Assembly (NCBI RefSeq): GCF_003583935.1
Contig: NZ_QYRN01000002.1
Span: forward strand, 1 to 64,000
Source of the DNA: Aureimonas flava
GTDB lineage: Bacteria; Pseudomonadota; Alphaproteobacteria; Rhizobiales; Rhizobiaceae
Length of the DNA stretch: 64,000 nt
Direction: 5' to 3'
Within the stretch, counting starts at the first letter, position 1; every line of letters starts with the position of its first letter. Positions 26,876 to 35,911 of the stretch are shown here, piece by piece. A program made the position numbers and the translations under genes. The notes under the pieces were generated by a model, which saw only the letters and a list, made by a program, of their open reading frames with translations, was not told the origin of the DNA and searched no databases.

Positions 26876-28525
26876 TTACTGGAACAGACGCAGGACGTTC
26901 TGAGCCGACTGGTTGGCGATCGACAGAGCCTGCACGCCGAGCTGCTGCTTGACCTGCAGCGCCTGGAGCTTGGTGGACTCTTCGTTCATGTCGGCGTCCA
27001 CGAGACCCGACACGCCCTTGTCGATCGTGTCCATGAGGTTGGTCACGAAGGTCTTCTGCAGGTCTATACGGGCCGCCACGGCGCCGAGGTTCGACGCACC
27101 CGCCGTGATGGCGTTCATCGCCGTGTTCACGGTGTTGATGTAGGCGGTGATCTGGGCCGCCGACTTGTCCGTGATGTCGATGCTCGTCACGCCCGAACCC
27201 TTGTCCGCGCTCACGTCGGTGATCGAGACGGAGGACGCGCCGCTCGTGGCGGCACTGGTCAGCCGGACGGCCGTTCCGTTCAGGTCGGCGGTGACGCCGG
27301 TGACGCCTGCATCCGTCAGAGCCTGCTGCATCACGGACAGGAAGTTCGCGTCCGTGGTGATCACGCCGTCCGTCGAGGACAGGGCGGCATCCACCGTGGA
27401 CTTGCTGATCGTGACGAGCTTCGAAGCGCCGCCGTCGACCGCCACGTTGAACATGATCGTGTCGTTGGAGTCGAGCGTGATCGGGCCCGAGAAGTTCGAC
27501 ACGGTCGCCGCGGCCGCCGCGAAGTTCACCGCCGCCTTGCCGGCGGTACCCGTCTGATCGGCGAGGCCGGTTGCCGGCGAAGGCGTCTTCGCAGCCGGAA
27601 CGCTGTCGGTGTAGGCGAACGTGTCGACCGCGACGTTGGACGTGCCGCTCGCCGTACTCGAGGCGAACACGAGCTTCGTGCCGCTGTCGTCGACGCCCAC
27701 CGTGATGCCGGCGATCGCGTTCAGGTCGCTCGCAAGGCTCGCAAGCGTCACGACACCACCGGCACCGGCCGTCAGGGTGACGTTCTGCGGAGCGGCGGCA
27801 GCGCCGTCGATCGCGAGGTTGAAGGTGACATGGTCACCGACCGCCAGACCGGAGACGTCGATGACGCCCGACGTGAAGCCGCCGGAGGTCGCTGGCGAGG
27901 CCGCGGTTCCCGCAGCGTAGACGTTGCTCAGGCCGCCCGTGGCGGTGTTGCCGAGCTTGCCGCTGTCCAGGATGCCCTCGCCTGCGCCGTTGGCGTCGAA
28001 CAGGGCGATCTTGCTGATGTCGATGCCGATCGAGCCGAGCGATACACTGCCCGACGCGTCGCGGGTGAACGAGGAGACCACCGTCTTGGAGGACGAGTAG
28101 TCGTTCGTGCTGGTGTTGACCGACAGCCAGTTCTCGCCTGAGAAGGTAGCCGACGAAGCGATGGACTTGAGCTGCTTCTGCAGTTCGGCGATTTCCGACT
28201 GCACGGCCGACTTGTCGACACCGTCCTGGGTGGCGGCCGTCAGCTTCGACTTGATCTCGTCGAGAACCGAAAGCGTCGCGTTCAGGCCCTGGTAGGCCGT
28301 GTCGACGGTGGCCGCGCCGAGGCTCAGAGCGTCGGAGACGGTGGAGATCGCCTTGTTGTCCGACTTCAGCGTCGTGGAGATCGACCAGTAGGCCGCGTTG
28401 TCCTTGGCCTCGCCGATCTTCAGACCGGTGGAGATGCGGCTCTGCGTGGAGTCGAGCGCCGAGTTGGTCTGCTGCAGGGTGCGCAGGGCAGAGGTCGCGG
28501 CGGCATTGAAGTTAACGCTAGACAT
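26876..28525 (-). CDS. Flagellin
   Basis: A 549-residue flagellin. The conserved D0/D1 ends are intact: N terminus SVNFNAAATSALRTLQQTNS with RISTGLKIGEAKDNAAYWSI, and C terminus STKLQALQVKQQLGVQALSI up to NVLRLF. The AKDNAAYW signature is typical of Rhizobiales. The middle (about 150-450) is a variable, Ser/Thr/Gly/Ala-rich outer domain, which makes the protein longer than the usual 320-400. It is exported by the flagellar type III system and polymerises as the filament. No other flagellar gene is in the window. Base composition is visibly less GC-rich than its neighbours, common for flagellin. Confidence 0.95.
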   Translation of the reverse strand: MSSVNFNAAATSALRTLQQTNSALDSTQSRISTGLKIGEAKDNAAYWSISTTLKSDNKAISTVSDALSLGAATVDTAYQGLNATLSVLDEIKSKLTAATQDGVDKSAVQSEIAELQKQLKSIASSATFSGENWLSVNTSTNDYSSSKTVVSSFTRDASGSVSLGSIGIDISKIALFDANGAGEGILDSGKLGNTATGGLSNVYAAGTAASPATSGGFTSGVIDVSGLAVGDHVTFNLAIDGAAAAPQNVTLTAGAGGVVTLASLASDLNAIAGITVGVDDSGTKLVFASSTASGTSNVAVDTFAYTDSVPAAKTPSPATGLADQTGTAGKAAVNFAAAAATVSNFSGPITLDSNDTIMFNVAVDGGASKLVTISKSTVDAALSSTDGVITTDANFLSVMQQALTDAGVTGVTADLNGTAVRLTSAATSGASSVSITDVSADKGSGVTSIDITDKSAAQITAYINTVNTAMNAITAGASNLGAVAARIDLQKTFVTNLMDTIDKGVSGLVDADMNEESTKLQALQVKQQLGVQALSIANQSAQNVLRLFQ

Positions 28526-28782
28526 TGGTTTGCTTGTCCCGAAAACGAATACTGTTGGGACATGACGGTCGAACCGTCGGGCAACATCGGCATCATGCCT
28601 GGCGAAGGGGGCCTGTCGCCGTCCGCTTCGCTGCTGCAGCTACGGTTCTAAGGTCCGAGATTGAACAAACGTCTAACGCGCCGCGATTTCGCCGGCCGTC
28701 GCGCGTCCGCCCCGGCTTGGCGCGCGCGTTCCCTCCCCCATGTTTCCCGACGACGGCACCACACGGGGGAACGAGCCTGGCG

Positions 28783-30228
28783 ATGACCCTTCCGGAGGAC
28801 GCAAGCGCCCGGACGCTGCGCGAGGGCGACACCTGCTGGCGCATCCGGCGCGCCGAGCGATTCTCGGTGATCGTTGACGCGGCCGACTTCTTCTTCCATG
28901 CCAAGCAGGCGATGCTCGCCGCGCGCCATTCGATCCTGCTGATCGGCTGGGACTTCGACGCGCGCATCGAGATCGAGCCCGAGCGCCGGACGCTGGAGGG
29001 GCCGAACCGAATCGGCCCGCTCCTGGACTGGCTGGTCCGGCGTCGGCCCGACCTCGACGTGCGGATCCTGAAATGGGACCTCGGCCTCCTCAACTCCCTG
29101 GCGCGGGGCGAGACGCCGGTCTTCATGCTGAACTGGATGATGGGCGGGCGCGTGCGCCTCAAGCTCGACGGCGCCCATCCGCCTCTGGGCGCCCACCACA
29201 TGAAGCTCCTCGTGGTGGACGAGACGCTCGCCTTCTGCGGCGGGATCGACATGACCACAGGGCGCTGGGACACGCGCGAGCACGAGGAGGACCGGCCGGG
29301 GCGCCGCTCGCCGCGCGGCAAGCCGCTCGGCCCGTGGCACGACGCCACGAGCTGCCTGACGGGGCCGGCCGCCGGGGCCCTGGCCGAGCTCGCGCGCGAC
29401 CGCTGGGCGCAGGCCACGGGCGAGGTGCTGGACCCGATCGCAGGCGCGCGCCCCATCTGGCCGGACGGGCTCGGCACCGACCTTCGCGACGTCGAGATCG
29501 GCATCGCGCGCACCGCGCCCGAATACGGCGCGCGGCCCCAGGTCTGCGAGATCGAGGCGGCGACGCTGTCGGTGATCGCCGCCGCCCGGCGCAACCTCTA
29601 CGTGGAGAGCCAGTACTTCGCCTCGCGCCGCATCGCACTGGCGCTGGCGGAGCGCCTGGCCGAGCCCGACGGACCCGACATCGTGGTGGTGAACCCCGAC
29701 ACGGCCGACGGCTGGCTGGAGGCCAAGGCGATGGATTCGGCGCGCATCCGCCTGATGCGCCTCCTGAAGCGGGCCGACCGGTTCGACCGGTTCCGCATCC
29801 GCTTTCCCGTCAACGCGGCCGGCTCGCCGATCTACGTCCATGCCAAGGTGATGGTGGCCGACGACCGGCTCCTGAAGCTCGGCTCGGCCAACCTCAACAA
29901 CCGCTCCATGGGCTACGACACCGAATGCGACCTCCTGATCGAGGCGCGCCCGGGGGACGAGGACACGCGCCGGGCGATCCTGGCCAAGCGCGACGGGCTG
30001 CTGGCCGAGCATCTCGGCGTCTCCATGGAGACGCTCGGACGGGCGCTGGAGCGCCATCGCGGCCGCCTCGCGGGCGTGGTGGACGAGCTGGGGGAGGCGC
30101 GCTTGAAGCCGCTTCCCCTGCGCCCGCTCACCGTGGACGAGGAGATGCTGGCCGAATCCGACATGGCCGATCCCGAGCGTCCCGTCGGCTGGCGCACGCG
30201 GCTCGCCTCGCTCACGCGCCGACGCTGA
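28783..30228 (+). CDS. Phospholipase D-family protein
   Basis: A 481-residue protein with two HKD motifs: HHMKLLVVDETLAFCGGID (about residue 138) and HAKVMVADDRLLKLGSANLN (about 356). In PLD enzymes the two histidines act together on phosphodiester bonds. No signal peptide or membrane helix is seen, and the size fits bacterial phospholipase D-like proteins rather than cardiolipin synthases with membrane anchors. Substrate (phosphatidylcholine, cardiolipin precursor or other) is open. The fumarylacetoacetase-family gene follows 106 bases later on the same strand. Confidence 0.88.
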   Translation: MTLPEDASARTLREGDTCWRIRRAERFSVIVDAADFFFHAKQAMLAARHSILLIGWDFDARIEIEPERRTLEGPNRIGPLLDWLVRRRPDLDVRILKWDLGLLNSLARGETPVFMLNWMMGGRVRLKLDGAHPPLGAHHMKLLVVDETLAFCGGIDMTTGRWDTREHEEDRPGRRSPRGKPLGPWHDATSCLTGPAAGALAELARDRWAQATGEVLDPIAGARPIWPDGLGTDLRDVEIGIARTAPEYGARPQVCEIEAATLSVIAAARRNLYVESQYFASRRIALALAERLAEPDGPDIVVVNPDTADGWLEAKAMDSARIRLMRLLKRADRFDRFRIRFPVNAAGSPIYVHAKVMVADDRLLKLGSANLNNRSMGYDTECDLLIEARPGDEDTRRAILAKRDGLLAEHLGVSMETLGRALERHRGRLAGVVDELGEARLKPLPLRPLTVDEEMLAESDMADPERPVGWRTRLASLTRRR

Positions 30229-30334
30229 GCGCGATGACGCGGCGCAGCACGACGCGCGCTTGCAAGCGGCGTCGGTTCTGCGGTCCCCTGCCCGCCGGCG
30301 GACGCGATTCGCCCCCGAGCGATGGACGGACCAC

Positions 30335-31528
30335 ATGAGCACCCCTTCCCCCTTTCCGGCCCTTCTTCCGGCGGACGCGGCCGACGCCGTGCTGGTCGGC
30401 CGCCTGTTCGATCCCGAGACCGGCGGCCCGGTCGTGGTGGTCCTGCGCGGCGAGCGCCTCGTGGAGGCGACGCAGGCCGCGCCGACCGTGTCGCAGCTCC
30501 TGGAACTCGACGATCCCGCGGGCGCGCTGGCGCGGATCGAGGGCGGGCGCGAATGGCCGCTGGAGGCGGTGGCGGCGGCGAGCGGGCGCAACGGGCCGGA
30601 CCGCGAGACGCGGCCCGTGCTCCTCGCCCCGTGCGACCTCCAGACGGTGAAGGCCTGCGGCGTCACCTTCGCCCGCTCCATGATCGAGCGCGTGATCGAG
30701 GAGCGCGCCAAGGGCGACCTCGCCCTGGCCGCCAGCATCCGCGGCGAGATCGGCTCCGTGATCGGCGGCGCGCTCACCGACGTCGTGGCCGGCTCGCCCA
30801 AGGCGGCCGAGGTGAAGCGCATCCTCCAGGAGCGCGGATACTGGTCGCAGTATCTCGAGGTCGGCATCGGGCCGGACGCGGAGGTGTTCACCAAGGCCCC
30901 GGTTCTGGCCAGCGTCGGCTGGGGCGCCGAGATCGGCATCCTGCCCTCCTCGGAATGGAACAACCCGGAGCCGGAGGTGGTGCTGGCGGTGGATTCGCGC
31001 GGCCGGATCCGGGGCGCCACGCTCGGCAACGACGTGAACCTGCGCGACGTCGAGGGCCGTTCGGCCCTGCTGCTCGGCAAGGCCAAGGACAACAACGCCT
31101 CCAGCGCGATCGGCCCCTTCCTGCGCCTGTTCGACGCGCGCTTCACGCTGGACGACGTGCGCGCCGCCGAGCTGACGCTCACCGTGGAGGGCGCAGGCGA
31201 CGGCTACCGGCTGGACGGCCGCTCCTCTATGCGCGAGATCAGCCGCGACCCGGCCGACCTCGTGGCGCAGGCGCTCGGGCGCCATCACCAGTATCCGGAC
31301 GGGATGATGCTCTATCTCGGCACGCTGTTCGCCCCCGTGGAGGACCGCGACGCGCCCGGCAAGGGCTTCACCCACAAGGTGGGGGACCGCGTCTCCATCG
31401 CCTCGCCCCGGCTCGGCCGGCTGGAGAACACGGTGGTCCACACCGACGCGGCGCAGCCCTGGCGCTTCGGCATCGCCGAGCTGATGCGCTATCTCGCCGG
31501 GCGCGGGCTGCTCGGCCGGCCGGCCTGA
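30335..31528 (+). CDS. Fumarylacetoacetate hydrolase-family protein
   Basis: A 397-residue enzyme of the FAH superfamily. The metal-site pattern is visible in EWNNPEPEVVLAVDSRGRIR and GATLGNDVNLRDVEGRSALL, and KAKDNNASSAIGPFLRLFD is typical. Relatives cleave C-C bonds or dehydrate sugar acids; the long N-terminal part resembles 2-keto-3-deoxy acid dehydratase members used in pentose and fucose routes. Substrate not assigned. The start is at MSTPSPFP; the upstream frame is low-complexity. Confidence 0.8.
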   Translation: MSTPSPFPALLPADAADAVLVGRLFDPETGGPVVVVLRGERLVEATQAAPTVSQLLELDDPAGALARIEGGREWPLEAVAAASGRNGPDRETRPVLLAPCDLQTVKACGVTFARSMIERVIEERAKGDLALAASIRGEIGSVIGGALTDVVAGSPKAAEVKRILQERGYWSQYLEVGIGPDAEVFTKAPVLASVGWGAEIGILPSSEWNNPEPEVVLAVDSRGRIRGATLGNDVNLRDVEGRSALLLGKAKDNNASSAIGPFLRLFDARFTLDDVRAAELTLTVEGAGDGYRLDGRSSMREISRDPADLVAQALGRHHQYPDGMMLYLGTLFAPVEDRDAPGKGFTHKVGDRVSIASPRLGRLENTVVHTDAAQPWRFGIAELMRYLAGRGLLGRPA

Positions 31529-31572
31529 GATGCGAAGGCGCCTCTCGGAATCGGCCTTGCCGACGACGCATT

Positions 31573-31587
31573 TTGACGGCATGTCAA
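31573..31587. promoter_or_regulatory. Palindrome TTGAC-N5-GTCAA before the hybrid kinase
   Basis: A perfect 5-bp-armed inverted repeat with a 5-base centre (GGCAT) in the 111-base gap between two plus-strand genes, 53 bases before the kinase start. The form suits a dimeric repressor site; the protein is unknown. Confidence 0.3.
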
Positions 31588-31639
31588 GGCGTTGGCACCC
31601 CCGGCCGCATCGGCCGGGCGCAACCGGGAGACCCTACGG

Positions 31640-34279
31640 ATGAGCGCAGCGCCCGACCTCGAGCCGGAGACACCGGTGCCGGCGCGCGCGCTTCTGGAGC
31701 GGACCGACTGGTCCGCCACCTCGCTCGGGCCCCGCGCCGCCTGGCCGGTCGCCCTGTCGGCGGTGGTGGACACGGTTCTCGATTCGCAGCTTCCCAAGGT
31801 CCTCATGTGGGGACCCGACCACGTGATGATCTACAACGACGGCTATCGCGAGATCGCCGGCGACAAGCACCCGGCGGCCTTCGGCGGCACCGTGCCCGCC
31901 GTCTGGCCCGAGATCTGGGACTGGAACCGCAAGGTCCTGGCGAGCGGCCTGGCCGGGCGGGCGGAGACCTATCGCGACCAGTCGATGCGCCTGTTCCGCA
32001 ACGGCGCCCTCGGCGACGTCGTGTTCGACCTCTTCTACACGCCGATCCGCGGCGGCGACGGCGCCGTGGGCGGCGTCCTGTGCACGGTGATCGAACACAC
32101 CGAGCGCGAGAGCGCGCGCCACGACCTGCGCCGCTCCAACGAGCGCTTCCGCGCCGCCGTCTCGGCCATCCACTCGACGCTCTGGACCAATTCGGCGGAA
32201 GGGCGCATGTGCGGCGAGCAGCCCGGCTGGGCCGCGCTCACCGGCCAGACGCAGGCCGAGTACGAGGGCTTCGGCTGGGCCGACGCCGTGCATCCCGAGG
32301 ACGCCGACGCCTCGGTGGTCGCCTGGAACGAGGCGGTGGCCGCGCGTGCGACCTTCGTGTTCGAGCACCGGGTGCGCGTCGCCTCGGGCGAATGGCGCCA
32401 GTTCTCAATCCGGGCGGTGCCGATCGTCGACGAGGGCGGCACCCTGCGCGAATGGGTGGGCGTCCACACCGACGTCACCGAGGAGCGCCTGGCGCAGGAG
32501 CAGATGCGCGAGCACGCCGGCGTGCTGGAGCGGCAGATCCGCCACCGCGAGCGCGCCGAGGAGCAGCTCCGCCAGCTCAACGAGACGCTGGAGCAGCGCG
32601 TCGCCCAGGCGGTGGAGGAGCGGCAGCTCGCCGAGGCCGCCCTGAACCGCTCGCAGCGGCTGGAGACGGTGGGCAAGCTGACCGGCGGCGTCGCCCACGA
32701 CTTCAACAACCTCCTCCAGGTGGTCTCGGGCAATCTCCAGCTTCTCCTGAAGGACATCGCCGGCAACGAGCGCGCCGAGACGCGCGTGCGCAACGCGCTG
32801 GCCGGCGTCTCGCGCGGGGCCAAGCTCGCCTCGCAGCTCCTCGCCTTCGGCCGGCGCCAGGCGCTGGAGCCCAAGGTCGTCAACGTCACGCGCTTCGTGC
32901 GCGGCATGGACGACATGCTGCGCCGCGCGATCGGCGAGGGCGTCGAGGTGGAGACCGTGTTCGGCGGCGGCCTGTGGAACACGTTCATCGACCCGACCCA
33001 GATCGAGAACGCGCTGCTCAACCTCGCCATCAACGCGCGCGACGCGATGGACGGCCAGGGCCGCCTCACCATCGAGCTCGCCAACGCCCATCTGGACGAC
33101 GACTACGCCCGGCGCCACGAGGTCTCGGCCGGGCAGTACGTGATGCTCGCGGTGAGCGACACCGGCGCCGGCATGAGCGCCGAGGTGATCGAGCGCGTGT
33201 TCGAGCCCTTCTTCACCACCAAGGCGGAGGGCAAGGGCTCGGGCCTCGGCCTCTCCATGGTCTACGGCTTCGTGAAGCAGTCCGGCGGCCACGTGAACAT
33301 CTATTCCGAGCTCGGCCAGGGTACCACGATCCGGCTCTACCTGCCGCGCTCGGCCGAGCGCGAAGACCAGGAGATCGAGGTCGACGCCGGCCCGGTCTCG
33401 GGCGGCACGGAGACCGTGCTGGTGGTGGAGGACGACGAGGAGGTGCGCGCCACCGCCGTGGAGATGCTCACCGACCTCGGCTACCGCGTCCTGAAGGCGG
33501 TGGACGCCCAGTCGGCGCTGAACGTCGTGGAAAGCGGCATTCCGATCGACATCCTGTTCACCGACGTGGTGATGCCCGGCAAGCTCAAGAGCCCGGAGCT
33601 CGCCCGCAAGGCGAAGGAGCGCCTGCCGTCGCTGGCGGTCCTCTTCACCTCCGGCTACACCGAGAACTCGATCGTCCACGGCGGCCGGCTCGACGCCGGG
33701 GTGCAGCTCCTGCCCAAGCCCTACACGCGCGAGGCGCTGGCCCGGAAGATCCGCCACGTCCTGGCCAATCAGGCGCAGCGCGGCGCCGGCCGCAGGACCC
33801 TCCAGGGCCCCGCGCTGTCGCCCGCCGCGCAAGGGCACGAGGCCGACCCCGCGTCGCCGCGGACCGGCGGCACGGGCGCCGGCCCCGCCGAGCCTCAGCC
33901 CACGGGCAAGGGCACCGTGCTCCTGGTGGAGGACGACGGGCTGATCCGCATGAACACGGCCGACATGCTGAAGGACCTCGGCTACGTGGTGGTTGAGGCG
34001 GGCCGGGCGGAGGACGCGCTGACCGCGATCCAGACCGTGCCCTTCGACGCGCTGGTGACCGACGTCAACCTGCCCGGCATGTCCGGCACGGAGCTCGCCG
34101 TCGAGGCGCGGCAGGTGAAGCCGGCGGTGGGCATCGTGTTCGCGACCGGAGACCGGCACGTGGCAGGCGTGACGCCCGGCGAGGATCCGCACGTGACGGT
34201 GCTGCCCAAGCCCTACGGGATGGAGGACCTCGAGGTGGCGATCGCGCGGGTGCTCGCGCCCGAGCGCGCGCTGGCCTGA
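31640..34279 (+). CDS. PAS-containing hybrid histidine kinase with two receiver domains
   Basis: An 879-residue soluble sensor. The N terminus is a PAS/GAF-like region (LERTDWSATSLGPRAAWPVA, a motif common in bacterial photoreceptor-like kinases), then a second PAS (about 160-285), a coiled coil (about 285-340), the kinase core with VAHDFNNLLQVVSGN (His about 352) and GKGSGLGLSMVYGF, and two receivers: phospho-Asp about 640 (LFTDVVMP) and about 807 (ALVTDVNLPG). A Pro/Gly-rich linker joins the receivers. It has no output domain, so phosphate must pass to another regulator. It converges with the signalling unit on the other strand. Confidence 0.9.
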   Translation: MSAAPDLEPETPVPARALLERTDWSATSLGPRAAWPVALSAVVDTVLDSQLPKVLMWGPDHVMIYNDGYREIAGDKHPAAFGGTVPAVWPEIWDWNRKVLASGLAGRAETYRDQSMRLFRNGALGDVVFDLFYTPIRGGDGAVGGVLCTVIEHTERESARHDLRRSNERFRAAVSAIHSTLWTNSAEGRMCGEQPGWAALTGQTQAEYEGFGWADAVHPEDADASVVAWNEAVAARATFVFEHRVRVASGEWRQFSIRAVPIVDEGGTLREWVGVHTDVTEERLAQEQMREHAGVLERQIRHRERAEEQLRQLNETLEQRVAQAVEERQLAEAALNRSQRLETVGKLTGGVAHDFNNLLQVVSGNLQLLLKDIAGNERAETRVRNALAGVSRGAKLASQLLAFGRRQALEPKVVNVTRFVRGMDDMLRRAIGEGVEVETVFGGGLWNTFIDPTQIENALLNLAINARDAMDGQGRLTIELANAHLDDDYARRHEVSAGQYVMLAVSDTGAGMSAEVIERVFEPFFTTKAEGKGSGLGLSMVYGFVKQSGGHVNIYSELGQGTTIRLYLPRSAEREDQEIEVDAGPVSGGTETVLVVEDDEEVRATAVEMLTDLGYRVLKAVDAQSALNVVESGIPIDILFTDVVMPGKLKSPELARKAKERLPSLAVLFTSGYTENSIVHGGRLDAGVQLLPKPYTREALARKIRHVLANQAQRGAGRRTLQGPALSPAAQGHEADPASPRTGGTGAGPAEPQPTGKGTVLLVEDDGLIRMNTADMLKDLGYVVVEAGRAEDALTAIQTVPFDALVTDVNLPGMSGTELAVEARQVKPAVGIVFATGDRHVAGVTPGEDPHVTVLPKPYGMEDLEVAIARVLAPERALA

Positions 34280-34286
34280 CCCGCCC

Positions 34287-35911
34287 CTAGCCCGGCGGCG
34301 GCCCGGTCGCCGGGGCAAGGTCCACCCCCTCGAACGCGTGGTAGAACAGGGGATCGGCGACATAGCCGGTCACCTCGCGCCGCGCCGCCACCGAGAAGAT
34401 CGAGTGGGCGAGCGGCACCCAGGGCGCCTCGCGGTGGAAGATCTCCTGCGCTCGCCTGTAGAGGCGCTTGCGCTCCTCCACGTCCGGCACGGTCTTGGCC
34501 TCGCGCACCAGCCGGTCGTATTCCGGGTCGCACCAGCGCGCGACGTTGTTGCCGCCAGGCCGGGCCGCCGTGCAGCCGAGCAGCGTGTGGAGGAAGTTGT
34601 CCGGGTCGCCGTTGTCGCCCGCCCAGCCGTAGAGCACCAGCGGCACGTCCTCGTTGCCCATGATGGCCACGCGATAGGCGTTCCATTCGGTGGTGCGCAG
34701 GTGGAGGCGGATGCCGAGCGTCTCGAGGTCGGCGGCGATCATCTCGGCGACGCGCCGTGCGTTGGGATTGTAGGGGCGCGATACCGGCATGTACCAGATG
34801 TCGGCGCCGAGCCCGTTCTCCAACCCCGCCTCGATCAGCAGCTTGCGCGCCATGGCGACATCGTAGGGATAGGGACGGATGTCGTTGTCGAAGGCCCAGA
34901 GCGTGGGCGGGATCGGATTCTTGGCGGCCACCGCGCCGCTGACATAGACGGCGGACAGGATCGCCTGCCGGTCGATCGCCATGTTGATCGCCCGGCGCAC
35001 GCGCACGTCGTCGAACGGCTTCACATGCGTGTTCATCGCCAGGTAGCCGACGTTCAGCCCCTCGGTCTCGTAGACCTTGAGTTCCGGGTCTGCGCGCAAG
35101 GCCGGCAGGTCGGCCGCGTCGGGAAAGGCGCTCATGTGGCATTCGCCGGCCGACAGCTTGGCGAGCCGGGCCGGGTGGTGGGCGTGATGGAGAAGACCAG
35201 CGTGTCGATCGGCTGGCGGCCCCGCCAGTAGTGCTCGAACGCGCGGAAGCGGATCGCCACGCCCGGCTTGAAGCCGACGAACTCGAAGGGCCCGGTGCCG
35301 ATGGGCGCGGTGTCGAGCGCCTCGGGCCGACCCTCGCGCAGGAGATGGTCGGCGTATTCGGCCGACAGGATCGACATGAAGGGCATGGCGAGGCTGGCCA
35401 GGAACGGTGCCTCCGGTCGCGTCAGGCGGATCCGCACGTGCCGGGCGTCGGGCGCCTCGATCGCGGCGATCAGGTCGGGGAAGCCCGAGTCCTGGAAATA
35501 GTCGAAGCGCGCCCCGGACACGGCGTGGAACGGATGGTCGCTCTTCCACTGCCGCTCCAGCGAGAAGACCACGTCGCGCGCCTCCAGCGGACGGGTCGGC
35601 GCAAAGTCGTCGTTGGCGTGGAAGGCGACGCCCTCGCGCAGGGCGAACGTGTAGTCGAGCCCGTCCGGCGAAATGGTCCAGGAGGTGGCCAGCGCCGGCC
35701 GGATCTGCGTGCTGCCCGGGCGGAACTCCACCAGCGTGTTGAACATCGGCTTGGAGGCGTCCATCGCCGTGCCGGTGATGGCGAGCTGCGGGCTGATCGA
35801 TTCGGGATCGCCCTCCGAGCAGAACACGAAGGTCTTCGCGCCCGCCGTGCCGGGCGACGCGCCGCACAGCGCGAGGAGAAGCGCGGCGAGGCGGCGGCGG
35901 GCGGGCGTCAT
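34287..35911 (-). pseudogene. Peptide-type (SBP_bac_5) periplasmic binding protein, frameshifted
   Basis: Two reading frames together encode one DppA/OppA-like protein. The first part (start 35911) has a signal peptide and FVFCSEGDPESISPQLAITG up to DTLVFSITPTT; the second resumes at PARLAKLSAGECHM and runs through NVGYLAMNTHVKPFDDVRVR to the normal end. The break is in a C-run (plus strand GGG at 35173-35175): adding one C restores ITPTTPARLAKL and gives 541 residues. Either a real null allele or a sequencing error. Its ATG overlaps the stop of the upstream sensor kinase (ATGA). No permease or ATPase follows, suggesting a sensory rather than transport role. Confidence 0.8.

Noticed and set aside
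30322..33996. A 1224-codon plus-strand frame over the FAH-family and hybrid kinase genes
   Set aside because: Frame-shifted shadow of two real genes with clear motifs in another frame; composition is Arg/Pro/Gly repeats.
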